Of a DNA stretch of 11,605 bases, positions 1 to 8,870 are shown piece after piece (position 1 is the first letter of the stretch; each line of letters opens with the position of its first letter). The notes under the pieces were generated by a model. That model did not search any database. It saw nothing but the letters and a program-made list of their open reading frames with translations, and was not told the origin of the DNA. Location: assembly GCF_000003605.2 (NCBI RefSeq), contig NW_003134849.1, forward strand, positions 52,332 through 63,936, read 5' to 3'. Source of the DNA: Saccoglossus kowalevskii. Taxonomy: Eukaryota; Hemichordata; Enteropneusta; Harrimaniidae. The translations under genes and the position numbers were made by a program.

Positions 1-413
1 ATAGGCGGGTTCGAAGAACCCTCTGCCTAAATTCACTACGTTCAATTACCCACCATAGAATCCCATCAGTCAAAATGACTATTTTGAACTGTAGGCAGAG
101 TCAGACGCCGATAGGTGGCGGGTTTTCCGAGCAAACAGAAAAATTATGAAAGTCTTTTCCCAGGCCCAAAAAAGTGTGGTGTCTTACCTTGCCTGTGCTG
201 TCCCCGGAGCAAGAAGCCAAAATCCTGCTATGGTGACAGGGTTCTGTGTGCCTGAGAAAGCTAGACCCCAACCCAATTCTGGGGGTAGCAAGTGTTCGAA
301 GTAAAGACCAAAACAGTTCTGCATTAGGGCATAGGCCGCAAAGTGGGACCTGGGAGCTTCCAGGGGAATGTTGACGGTAGAGAAATCTGTCCGCATAAAA
401 TGCCGAGACTGAC
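1..413 (-). other. 3' end region of the DIRS element, with short inverted and direct repeats
   Basis: This lies downstream of the recombinase stop on the minus strand. It includes an open frame of 70 codons (184-396) that I do not recognise as a protein and treat as untranslated or decayed sequence. Positions 2-29 can fold: TAGGC pairs with GCCTA, and GGGTTC with GAACCC. CTCTGCCTA at 21-29 recurs inverted as TAGGCAGAG at 92-100. ATAGGCGGGTT at 1-11 recurs, with a 3-base insertion, at 111-124. DIRS elements end in inverted repeats with an internal complementary region, so such pairs are expected here, but the true end is not proven. Confidence 0.45.
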
Positions 414-1250
414 TTATTGCCTATGAGCAGGGACCCTTGTGGTAGTTCGGGCTAGGTCAGGAAACCAAGACTGACCCGCTACTACAGGACCCAACCTAAA
501 GAGACCTTCCTCAATGGATTCGGTGTCTGTTAGGTGGTAGTTGATGAAGACGTTCTGTGTTCTCCAGAAGCCTGCCCTCTGTGTATGCTCGAGGGGGGCA
601 CCTGAAGTTGGCACTCGTGCAGACTTCATGCCCTCGTACTTGGTGTCTCTGCAAGCTCTGTATCGAGGAAGTGAAAGTATTATAGACCTTTAATACAGTG
701 GCAGTAAACCATCTGGTTATGGAAGTGGGGAGGCTGGCCTATCCTGCCTGCCTGCCTGGGCCGTAACACAAAGACATGTGCCTGGCACCCCGTCCTGAAT
801 CCTTAGTATGGTTTGGTAGCAACTCCGATCCGGGCACAGAAGCAATTCCTCCTGACACCCACCCACCCCCCCCCACCCCCCGACAAAATTTGAAAGCCGG
901 GAGATTTTGATTGGGTGAGGATCGTGTCCTGGGATTTGGTTCTAGACGAGAAACCTGATTCGTGTCTTTCGCACATCTTTATTGTCCATAACGATGGTAC
1001 ATCATCCGAGAAGGACAATGCCCCCAGCTCTGGTCGACGCCTACCTGAGGCGAGGGCCAGTAGGAAGACTATTTTCCACGTCGAAAAATTTGAGTGGTGC
1101 TGATCAGAGAGGCTCAAAGGGCGGTCTGCTTAGAGCGGACAACACAGCCAACAAGTCCGAGTTGGGCGGTTCCCTTGTATGGGGTCTTGGCATCTAGAAA
1201 GCAGTAAATAGTCTCCTAATAACAGGACAATCGGCTAGTCTTGTTCCCGT
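414..1250 (-). pseudogene. DIRS tyrosine recombinase (broken)
   Basis: This would be the enzyme that integrates the circular DIRS cDNA. The minus strand gives NSDLLAVLSALSRPPFEPL with a stop right after it (about 1165-1110). A frameshift follows, then TWKIVFLLALASGRRRPEL and GALSFSDD (near 1080-1010), the box with the first catalytic Arg. About 740-640 carries LPTSITRWFTATVLKVYNTF and then VRGHEVCTSA, where the HxxR motif reads HxxC. After another shift, frame 414-629 has GAPLEHTQRAGFWRTQNVFI, YHLTDTES and LGPVVAGQS, the usual C-terminal block. The catalytic Tyr site there reads N-Y-H-L instead of the common x-H-Y-L or x-Y-Y-L, so the nucleophile may also be lost. The mutated HxxR, in-frame stops (for example near 710 and 1110) and frameshifts show it is inactive. 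Confidence 0.85.
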
Positions 1251-1559
1251 ACATTCTCAATGGTGGGGGGACAAGGACGACTTGTAGCCAACGATCGCTG
1301 CATAGGACAAACCCACTTCGTCAAACAGGTGGACGAAGGAGCCTGCTACCTGGTCAATAGAGGGATGGTATGGATCAATCTCCCGTCCGCTACACCAATC
1401 CTTGTTCGCCCTGGCCTGGACGTTGGCAGCCCGCTCAGATTAGGCTTTCGTATGTGCGGGTCTAATAAGAGCCTCTATGCGTGTAAGAGATACCCGCTGG
1501 GCTCATTGGTAGTGTACCGTCTGGTTGGGATGGCAGGTCCGGTAAGTCCAGAAGCACTA

Positions 1560-2285
1560 GTGACTACTAGCATTTCCGACAGAAGTGGAAACTAGGCCTT
1601 GCTTGGCCAATTGGGTGCGACCAATGATAATATGCAGGCGTGCACCTGTCGAAGTTTTATCCGGTGCCCGGTGAACTAGCGGGAAGGGAGGAAAGGTGTA
1701 CACAACTAAGTGGGTCCACGGAGTTTGCAAAGAGACCCTGGCCCAGGCTCCTGGAGTCGGCAGGAGTGTTACGTACGTCGGGAGCTTGACGTTCTGGGGT
1801 GCGGCGGACCGGTCTAACCTTGGACCGTCCCACAGCTGAAACAGCCTGGAGGCTTGTATCAGCCACCCAGTGTGCTGGAGACGGAGTCGCCCTGAAAGGG
1901 CGTCTGCCAGACTGTTCCTCACCCCTGGAAGGTGGTGTGCGGTTAGCTCCACATTGTATTCCAGGCACCAAAGGAGGATTTGATAGGACTGACAACTATG
2001 AGGAACGCGTCCCCCCTCCTTCTTGAAGGAGCGTTGCCTGTGCGGAGCAGGACTCTGTGGTCTTGAACTACGGGTAGAAAGCATGGTAGTGCTAAGTATA
2101 CTGCTTTCAGTTCGAGCCGGTTGATATGGTAGTCCCGAAACTAATGCGGGCCATATCTTTGGACTTGTTCGTCCAGTAGATGCGCTCCCCAACCTTAGGG
2201 CCCCCGAAATTTGAATACTTGGCCCAGCTGGGTGATTCGAAGGAGATGGCAACACGCTGGGTGCATCTTTATGTGCAGGTAGGCC
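1560..2285 (-). pseudogene. DIRS RNase H and post-RNase H conserved region (pol fragment)
   Basis: This is the C-terminal part of a DIRS pol, which would copy the element RNA and remove the RNA strand. Near 2250-2150 the peptides GWGAHLLDEQ and RYGPH appear. They are followed in the same frame by YHINRLELKAVYLAL (about 2125-2080), which holds the RNase H catalytic Glu. The expected RTDN motif reads RTGN near 2040, so a catalytic Asp appears lost. After a frameshift the open frame 1557-2255 carries LLWCLEYN, HHLPGVRNSLADALS (1893-1937, with the last RNase H Asp), KLPTYVTLLPTPGAWA, LQTPWTHLVVY and FPPFPLVHRA, all highly typical of DIRS pol. Frames change at least twice. The other long minus frame, 1657-1995, is a shadow. 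Function is assigned by motif recall, not by alignment. Confidence 0.85.
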
Positions 2286-2290
2286 CCGCT

Positions 2291-3415
2291 TAAGTCTGGA
2301 TCATAAAAATAAATTGGGTCTGGGTGAAACATCTATAAAACTTCTCTGTTCCTTGCAAAGTTTCAAAATAGTTAGAAATGTTTTCCAATTTTCTTTTTTC
2401 TGCTTGTATTCAATTCTGCTGTTTCTTAAAACAAATGTTTAATATGACTGCAGGGCCATGTTCAAAGCAGTGCTTAAATGACTAGGCATGTGATGGAAAT
2501 ATAAAGTTGGTTCAATGGTGGGGGCATTTATACACTCATGTGTATGGACAATGGTAGGCCATGCTGCAATGTATTTCTTTTGGTCTGCTCAGGATGGACT
2601 TTGTGTTTTGTGTAGTTATTTTGTTGTTACAGATATTTTGACTGGGTACTGTGTAACAAGAAGTTGATTCATTACCCATGTAATTTGTTACTACAGTAAG
2701 TCAATCTGTTACTCAAGATAATAACTTAAAGTTAATTTCTGATTCAGTAAAACAAGTTAATTCATTACTCAAGATAATAACTTAAAGTTAATTTCTGATT
2801 CAGTAAAACAAGTTAATTCATTACTCAAGATAATAAGTCAATTTGTTACTCAGTACAAAAAGTCGATTTGTGTTACTTAAGTTCATCATCACTATAGTTT
2901 TGTTTATCTTCCATACGTCCCAGAATTCTTAGTAAATGTAACCATCTAGTTTCAGCAGCCGAGAAAGAACAAAATTATGTTGTAATGCCCTACATGTAAA
3001 CAGATCTACCCCTACACTTCCCATTGACTTTCACCTCCCAAACCAGACCAGAATCTTATAAGGGCAAATTTAACAGTATAAGTCATCAACATTACAACCC
3101 TATCTCCATAAATGATACACCCCCTGTTGGTTATGTTAAATTTTTTGAAACCTCCACATTATTCAACCACACCTCAGGCCACCCCCCGGCCTTCAATACC
3201 CCCTTCAGCTAGCATCTATTTTAAACTGTATGCTTCGAACACCTGTATGGTTATTAGCAATGCGAGTCATCTTGCATGTCATACACCCAAAATGGTCAAC
3301 ACTTCAAAGTTTAAATATTACAAAATACAACAAAAGGTATAATAGTGATTACATTTGTTTCTAAAGGGCAAGGTGGTTATAGTTCTGCTATGTTATACTA
3401 ATGTTTCTATACTAT
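2291..3415. other. AT-rich spacer without a recognisable gene
   Basis: Apart from the tandem repeat at 2661-2880 I see no coding signal here. Two overlapping plus-strand frames (3024-3212 and 3112-3342) are short, lack domain-like sequence and have Thr/Pro/Asn/Ser-rich, low-complexity composition. No element termini were found. Confidence 0.6.
2661..2880. repeat. 56-bp tandem repeat with shorter related units
   Basis: ACTCAAGATAATAA starts at 2711, 2767 and 2823, giving a period of exactly 56 bp. The first two copies are identical as far as I can read, and the third is cut short after 14 bp (2836). Each 56-bp unit contains two diverged blocks beginning AAGTTAATT, spaced 25 and 31 bp. Related blocks (AAGTTGATTCATTAC at 2661, AAGTCAATCTGTTACTCA near 2698, AAGTCAATTTGTTACTCA near 2836) extend the array both ways. 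This suggests growth from a ~28-bp ancestor followed by a recent 56-bp duplication. Confidence 0.85.
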
Positions 3416-3417
3416 TA

Positions 3418-3441
3418 CCGGATTCGGCTGATACCCCGCCC
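3418..3441 (+). repeat. Left terminal inverted repeat
   Basis: The 24-bp repeat begins CCGGATTCGGCTG and ends CCCCGCCC. It is the exact reverse complement of 5045-5068. Counting the flanking TA the match is 26 bp, so TA may be either the target duplication or part of the repeat. Confidence 0.85.
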
Positions 3442-4979
3442 ATCCTAAACCCCACTCATGGGCGATGTTTTGGTCCACACATTGCCTGACTGAACCAACA
3501 AACATTTTTACAGACCCCAATTTTCCCGTCCGACATCTTGCATCGAGCGCGCTATTTCAAATATGACGCTAAAAATAATTCACTGTGAAGTCGAAACGCG
3601 TAAAAATCTAATAAATCCAATGCTGTATACAAATTGTTGTTGCATGAAAAATGGTATATGTTTGTATTTCATGCAAGTATTTATCACCAATTTCAAGAGT
3701 AAAAGTCGTAACTTTAGAAGGTACGAGTATTATGACTCGTGAATACATTTCACTTACGCTTATTACACTCAAATAAAGTCTGCGCTTGAAATGAATGCTA
3801 TTTACAAAGTTTGAAATACCCAAGCCTTCCTGATTCGAGCCTCTTGGTTGATTTGACAACGGTAGGTATCATTAATGTTTAATCTTTGTCAGTATCGCAT
3901 TCCTGACAAAAAGTTCTCAAGATAGATAAACAGGAAATTGGCGAACTAAAATGTTTCTAGTGTTTCACATGCGACATGATTATTAAAAAACACAGAGTTA
4001 AGCGGTCGTGTACGTTCTAGAAATCTAACCTTGCACACATAATCTTGTATTTGATGTGTTTTTTTGTTTTTTTTCCAAAAAAGACATTCCCTTTCAGTAA
4101 ACTCTTCGCGTTCGTGGTATTTGTGAGAGTTGAAAGATTTTTTGAACACATGACAAGTAACTATATTAATTTGGGTGAAGCTGAGTGACCGAAATTTAAA
4201 TATCAGTGCGTGAATTCTGGAGGTCATTGCCCAATGCCGCACGTAATTCAAACACATCGTTAGTAGAGTTCAGTCGAAATGTATGTGAATAATGCGATTG
4301 AAGTGTGCTGCCCAGAGTTTATTATATTACATATTCACTTCATTTCGAATAAAATCATTCAATATTGGGAACTTTGATGAATCACAAGACACCTGACTAT
4401 GATTTAAATGCGCCCATGTTTATGTTTGTGTAATTATTAAGGGTGCAACGCAGTATAAAGTCGGTAATATAAATTACTTGAGTTTGCATAATTTTTATGA
4501 AAGCATAACAAAGTTGAAATTTTCAGAGCCGGTACAATATTGTAAACAAATTCGCGTTATTAAAAAAGCAGCACACCAAGTAAACGATGTTGATATATTC
4601 AAAGCCAGAGTTGCAGACAAGTTATGTGATTACAGTATCGTCGGATATAATAAAAATTTTACTAGACCGATGCGCAGCAACAGTTTGTAAAGAAGTACTT
4701 GAAGTTCAATTGCGCCAAAAATTATTTCGCTGATTACTCGGTTGTCGCAGCGTGTGTTGTGTCATGATGCATCCCATTTCGACTTTGGCTTGCTTTTCCT
4801 TCTTGTTCACGTAATACAATCTCTCACCAATGTATTAAAACACTTTGAATTTATACTTTGCATGATTATATTTGGTCAAAGAAAAACATTATTTTTTCTG
4901 AATGTTTTCTGAACCATTTTTTATCAGTGCATGGTTATTTTTCCAGACAAGATGGGCTTCGTAATATCTGCCATAACAT

Positions 4980-5049
4980 CGCCCTGGCGATCTTTTGGTC
5001 CACATTTTTCTTAAAAAAAATTGAATCTACCATAAGATCGCCCAGGGCG
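4980..5049. repeat. Subterminal hairpin of the 3418-5068 element
   Basis: CGCCCTGGCGATCTTTTGGT (4980-4999) pairs with the complement of 5029-5049. One bulged base and one mismatch (CTTTTGGT against CTTATGGT) interrupt the pairing. The roughly 29-nt centre is T/A-rich and can pair further, imperfectly. A second small palindrome, ATCGCC-CT-GGCGAT, sits at 4978-4991. Confidence 0.75.
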
Positions 5050-5068
5050 GGGTATCAGCCGAATCCGG
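5045..5068 (-). repeat. Right terminal inverted repeat
   Basis: This is the exact reverse complement of 3418-3441 and is followed by TA. It partly overlaps the subterminal hairpin at 4980-5049. Confidence 0.85.
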
Positions 5069-5070
5069 TA

Positions 5071-7256
5071 GTTAATTAATAGCAAGTGCAGCAATAGTGC
5101 TCTAAGACCAAAATTTATTCCAGCGAAAATAAAGTATTCCACAGTATTATTTGTGCGCCAGCTGACTGTGGATCTGATGTATATCACGCAAGGAGTGCCT
5201 AGGGTTTGTTTGAAACTATTTTGAAGTCTATCGTCGATCAACACGTTTTTCAGTTGCAAATAGATCGTTATAATAACTTTGTTACTAAATAATGATAACC
5301 AAAAACATTGAAATATTGTAAAAATAAACTGGACCCAAAATTGTGTAAATTTGCAATCAGTTTACACTAGTTAGTTCCTGGTTTGGAAAGCATTGATTAT
5401 ATTGCGATCAAGGACGTTGAAACCTGAAGTTTTGAACTTCAAACTTAAATGTTATTATCTTTACTAAGTGTCAGTTTCTGCTGTTCTGAAGATTGAATTA
5501 TGTATGACATTAATACTTTACTTACTAAACAATATTTCACTAAAATATGTGATTAAAAAGTAACTTAAATTGTAAAAAGAAGTATCAAGTTCCGTGTATA
5601 AACACTCGTGTAAAAAAGTGGTGAAATGCTATTTTAGCAAAAATTGGTAAGGCGTCATATGACACAGGTCTGTGCTAAGACGAATGTTTACTCCCAATGT
5701 TCACTTGCCTCGACATTCTATGATTATGTCAGTTCTACTTTTAGTAAATCAATAAACTACTCTGCTGTACTTGCTTGGTCCTACTAATTACTGCCCGGAA
5801 CTCAAGTGCCCGGGACGAAATGGGACTACTCGTGACCGATATTTAACTATTCAAGACAGGAATTTGACTGATCAAAACTATACCCAGCTAAAAATCTCCT
5901 CAATGTTTGAGTCTTTTCTGCTTTTTTTCTGGCCGTGTAGAATTGATACTCACATTAACAACGTCCATTTTGACCATACCATTATTCTGGTGGGGTGTGA
6001 AGCATGGAACTACAGTTTAATCATAATATATAATGCATTTGTTTCTTATATTTTGTTACAGATTATGGCAGATGACATAAATATCAAAGTGTCTCACATT
6101 GGTTTTGAGAATTAAAAACTGATTGGATCCAAATTTTTTTAAAATTATTATTTTATTTTTGTTGTAAAATGTCAAAAACATAATTTGTTAATAATTGATA
6201 TTTAAGCAATATGTATTATTACGTGACTGTATATAAAATAAACTTTGAATACACAGATTATACACAAGAGTATAGACCTATCCCTTCTGCAGTAGGTCGA
6301 CACCCCCCCTCCCACTGTGGAATAACTGCGGGATAATATCATGCTTCAACAAGTTGCCTGCATTGTCTTGCGCCATAGACGAATGGCGTCTACCGTATTT
6401 ATCTGGGTAAGAGCCCATGCCCGGACAAACACCCACCCCGACTTTTGACACAATAAAAAAGTTGAGGTCATAACAAAAACCTATTTTCTTTTCATTGTCT
6501 GTGGTTGTATTAACAGTTGACTTTCTTGCAGTATCTTGTGATGCTTATAAACATTATTTAAAAATAATTGTAAAACAAGGGTAGAATGTAAAATACCGGT
6601 AGCTATGACAGCAAAATGGGTATTTCGCTTTCTGTCTTCAGGCAGCACGTTCACCGTCAGCAAGTCTATAAAAATGTATATTAAAGCAGAAACGGTAGTT
6701 TTGGACAATTTTCCCAGCAGCAAACACAAGTAATGTCTGATGACTAACTGCACTTTAATTCATGTGAAAAACATTCAACCTTTATACTACAGCAATGGTA
6801 GTGCAAAGTTGCATGTCGCAACATTTATGCAAATATGTGCGTGAAACATTCCACGATCGTACTACCAACTTTCATAACGTACGTTAATTAGTATTATCAC
6901 TGCGTGTCTACAGGACATTCGTGTTACTCTTGAAAATAAATTCTAGATGTTTGACATGTCGCCATCGACTTACAATTGAACGAATTACAGTATGCTAGAA
7001 AATCTTCTAATGATTAATAGTACTGAAACATTTGAAAGTAAACTCAAGAAGTTGTGGTCGCTTGGCATGTGGTTGTTCTCATTAACGCAATCTTGGACTC
7101 AACCTTTCACGCAACCATTAATTAATTGAACTGCAGCAAACTTGCCAACCGTAGTAGTGTGTCATTAAATTTTCATTGTTTTAGGTGTAATTTACCGACC
7201 TACAGTGAACTTGCCAAGTAGTGAAGTCATTCAATCTATGAAATTATGCATCCACA
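5071..7256. other. AT-rich spacer, no supported gene
   Basis: No coding sequence with recognisable homology was found. A 114-codon plus frame (5771-6115) is followed by an AATAAA at 6237-6242 and contains a fair splice-acceptor-like stretch ending in TTACAG at 6061, but no known domain is visible. A 90-codon minus frame (6481-6753) is hydrophobic in parts and also unrecognised. An acceptor-like TTTTCATTGTTTTAG ends at 7184. The one distinctive block is the GC-rich island at 6285-6450. Confidence 0.5.
6285..6450. mobile_element. GC-rich island resembling one end of a DNA transposon
   Basis: This block contrasts sharply with the AT-rich surroundings. It contains TACCGTATTTATCTGGG (from 6391) followed by loosely repeated CCCA-containing units up to about 6445. 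From memory, ends starting TACCGTATTT with CCCA-rich subrepeats occur on invertebrate DNA transposons. A hairpin, AGACG-AATGG-CGTCT, sits at 6377-6391 directly before it, and a C-rich stretch lies at 6302-6312. I found no matching inverted end in this window, so this is at most a fragment. Confidence 0.3.
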
Positions 7257-7382
7257 CTTGTGGAAACTGCTGTTAAAGTGGAGAAGATCTTGCTACGTAA
7301 CACTCCTGCCACTCAAGCACGTACTGAAGAATTGGTGCTAGGGTTGATGCCTGTTGACGTCATAGCGAGAAGCCTGTTGTGA
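7257..7382 (+). pseudogene. Possible upstream coding fragment of the MULE gene
   Basis: An open stretch of 41 codons reads LVETAVKVEKILLRNTPATQ and then ARTEELVLGLMPVD before a TGA at 7380-7382. It overlaps the next open frame, which continues as KPVVIDLSVNDTGDSPYLSY. It has ordinary protein-like composition and the right strand and position to be the N-terminal part of the broken MULE protein. I do not recognise the sequence, however, and no start codon can be chosen. Confidence 0.35.
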
Positions 7383-7570
7383 TTGACTTGTCTGTTAATG
7401 ATACAGGAGACTCACCATACTTATCGTATGCAGAAGTCATAAGACAACAGACATATGTGATTCAAGCATCACCCATCGATGACATTTCAACTAACAGCCA
7501 GACAAGCAATCAATCATTATCCTGTGAGCAAGTGAACCAGTATTCAATCTACACCCACCAGTCACCGACC

Positions 7571-7919
7571 CTGTCTTCGCGATCCAGTTCACCAATCCTG
7601 TCTTCGCAATCCAGTTCACCAATCCTGTCTTCGCGATCCAGTTCACCAATCCTGTCTTCGCGATCCAGTTCACCAATCCTGTCTTCGCGATCCAGTTCAC
7701 CAAACCTGTCTTCGCGATCCAGTTCACCGACCCTGTCTTCGCGATCCAGTTCACCGACCCTGCCTTCGCGATCCAGTTCACCGACCCTGCCTACGCAATC
7801 CAGTTCACCAATCCTCTTTGCAATCCAGTTCACCGACCCTGTCTTCGCGATCCAGTTCACCGACCCTGTCTACGCGGTCAAGTTCATGAAACCTGTCTTC
7901 GCCACCGAGTTCACCAAAC
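7571..7919 (+). repeat. 27-bp coding minisatellite, 13 units (SSSPxLSSR)
   Basis: Units starting CTGTCTTCGCGATCCAG occur at 7571, 7598, 7625, 7652, 7679, 7706, 7733, 7760, 7787, 7814, 7839, 7866 and 7893. The spacing is 27 bp except for one 25-bp unit at 7814, where a 2-base loss shifts the frame. The plus-strand product is a nine-residue repeat of type SSSPILSSR or SSSPTLSSR, presumably disordered and phosphorylatable. After the 2-base loss the original plus frame reads FAIQFTDPV, while the Ser frame resumes in another register with a TGA at about 7888 and runs on into the conserved MULE sequence. Confidence 0.95.
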
Positions 7920-8489
7920 AACTGTGCACCAGATCGCGCTATTCCCAGTTTCATTAAAATAACAAATGCTAAATTTGTTGACCCAGGCAAAGTTTTGCAT
8001 TTAATGCAAAACAAACAATCATGTGGCAAGACATTACCATTGGGTATAAAGAATAACGTTTTATTTGTGATTGATAACAAGCACAATAATACGAGGCAAG
8101 CAAATGGACAACAAGCTTTTTATGTCGATGACTATGGAACCTGCTCTGATAAAGCTTCTTGCAAAATGCATCATTACATTGTATCTGAAAAAAAATTGGA
8201 TTTATATAAAACACTTAAAAGGTAAACGTGTTCCGTTGACCCCCAACCAGTTGGAAACATTATTGTATTTAAACTGTATTACATTTCGCTAAAACGAGAG
8301 CCAGCATTTAAAAGACGCTTTTCAACTGTAGTAGCCTGTCCAGATTCTTTGACCAATATTAAAAAAAAACTGCAGTTGTTGAATACATTGGCAAATATCC
8401 AACAATTTCTGCGCCTCACGGGAACAGCAAAAAAATACTGCTGAATACGTACGAACATCCCACAACGTGAAACGATGGCTCGACGAGAT

Positions 8490-8497
8490 GATTGAAG
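8490..8497 (+). repeat. Target site duplication, left copy (GATTGAAG)
   Basis: GATTGAAG here is identical to 9539-9546. The two copies flank the inserted element. Bases just outside differ on both sides, so the duplication is exactly 8 bp as read. Confidence 0.8.
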
Positions 8498-8511
8498 GAT
8501 TCAGTCAACAC

Positions 8512-8601
8512 ATTCGTCCCAATTCACATTCGTCCCACGAGACGATTCGTCCCAATTCACATTCGTCCTATTTCACATTCGTCCCAATTCACATTCGTCC
8601 C
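8512..8601 (+). repeat. Left TIR array, six ATTCGTCC(C) units
   Basis: Units start at 8512, 8528, 8545, 8561, 8577 and 8593, spaced 16-17 bp, with linkers such as AATTCAC. They are inverted relative to the array at 9391-9526. Confidence 0.9.
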
Positions 8602-8744
8602 ATTTTTTTTAATTTTTGGTCAGCATTACGATCTTGAGCAGGGTCAATTTCTATGTTTGTGTGCAAGAGCTTGACATCGACGTGCGGTATATCCTATGTC
8701 TTGTCGTTTTACATTGCAGGTTCGGCCAACTGTTACTGACACGC

Positions 8745-8870
8745 TAACTAATAACTCCACGTTGCGTGTATGGTGTATTTGTATTTATTAACTAATAACT
8801 TGTACGTTGCGTGTACGGTGTATTTGTATTTATTAACTAATATCTTGTACGTTGCGTGTATTTGTATGAA
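8745..8870. repeat. 44/45-bp tandem repeat, about 2.6 copies
   Basis: TAACTAATAWCT starts at 8745, 8789 and 8834. Each copy continues ACGTTGCGTGTA and TATTTGTAT. The third copy has lost the GGTGTA segment. The array lies within nested transposon 1. Confidence 0.85.

Larger units (their letters stand above)
1..2290 (-). mobile_element. DIRS-type (tyrosine recombinase) retrotransposon, decayed 3' half
   Basis: Read on the minus strand, this block carries in order the end of a reverse transcriptase/RNase H region, the conserved DIRS segment after RNase H, a proline-rich linker and a tyrosine recombinase. That order is characteristic of DIRS-like elements, which integrate with a recombinase instead of a DDE integrase. 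Base composition is visibly GC-richer than the AT-rich DNA after about 2290, and recognisable coding stops there, so the gag and most of the reverse transcriptase are missing. Every domain is split over two or three frames and has internal stops, so the copy is dead. The left end runs to or past the window edge. I cannot place the true terminus or a matching 5' repeat. Confidence 0.85.
3418..5068. mobile_element. Non-autonomous DNA transposon with 24-bp TIRs and TA target site
   Basis: The sequence beginning CCGGATTCGGCTGATACC at 3418 is repeated in perfect inverse orientation at 5045-5068, and TA lies on both sides (3416-3417 and 5069-5070). A perfect 24-bp inverted pair at the ends of a 1.65-kb AT-rich block, with a dinucleotide TA duplication, fits a cut-and-paste transposon of the Tc1/mariner type or another TA-targeting group. 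The interior has no transposase-like protein: the longest frames (3946-4257 minus, 3608-3859 minus, 4478-4690 plus) show no domain I recognise. A subterminal block, GGCGATSTTTTGGTCCACA, occurs near both ends in the same orientation (3461-3479 and 4986-5004), one mismatch in 19. The superfamily is undetermined. Confidence 0.75.

Noticed and set aside
857-885. C-rich run (CCCACCCACCCCCCCCCACCCCCC), a possible G-quadruplex or regulatory motif
   Set aside because: It falls inside the broken recombinase, where it reads as poly-Gly on the minus strand. It is more simply a low-complexity expansion.
1260-1595. A 111-codon plus-strand frame
   Set aside because: It lies opposite the linker between pol and recombinase of the minus-strand DIRS element and has no recognisable domain.
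3946-4257. A 103-codon minus frame inside the TIR element, a candidate transposase fragment
   Set aside because: I can find no DDE-type motif or helix-turn-helix in it. Its length is not surprising for the stretch.
5771-6115. A 114-codon plus frame followed by AATAAA, with an acceptor-like site near 6061
   Set aside because: No domain or family is recognisable and composition is ordinary for AT-rich spacer. Kept only as a remark in the spacer entry.
6481-6753. A 90-codon minus frame with hydrophobic stretches
   Set aside because: Hydrophobic residues follow from the T-rich codons. No signal peptide, conserved motif or neighbouring gene signal supports it.
7491-8086. Three overlapping minus-strand frames with repeats NWIAKTGLV and GELDREDRI
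   Set aside because: They are opposite-strand readings of the 27-bp minisatellite. The plus frame continues into conserved MULE sequence.
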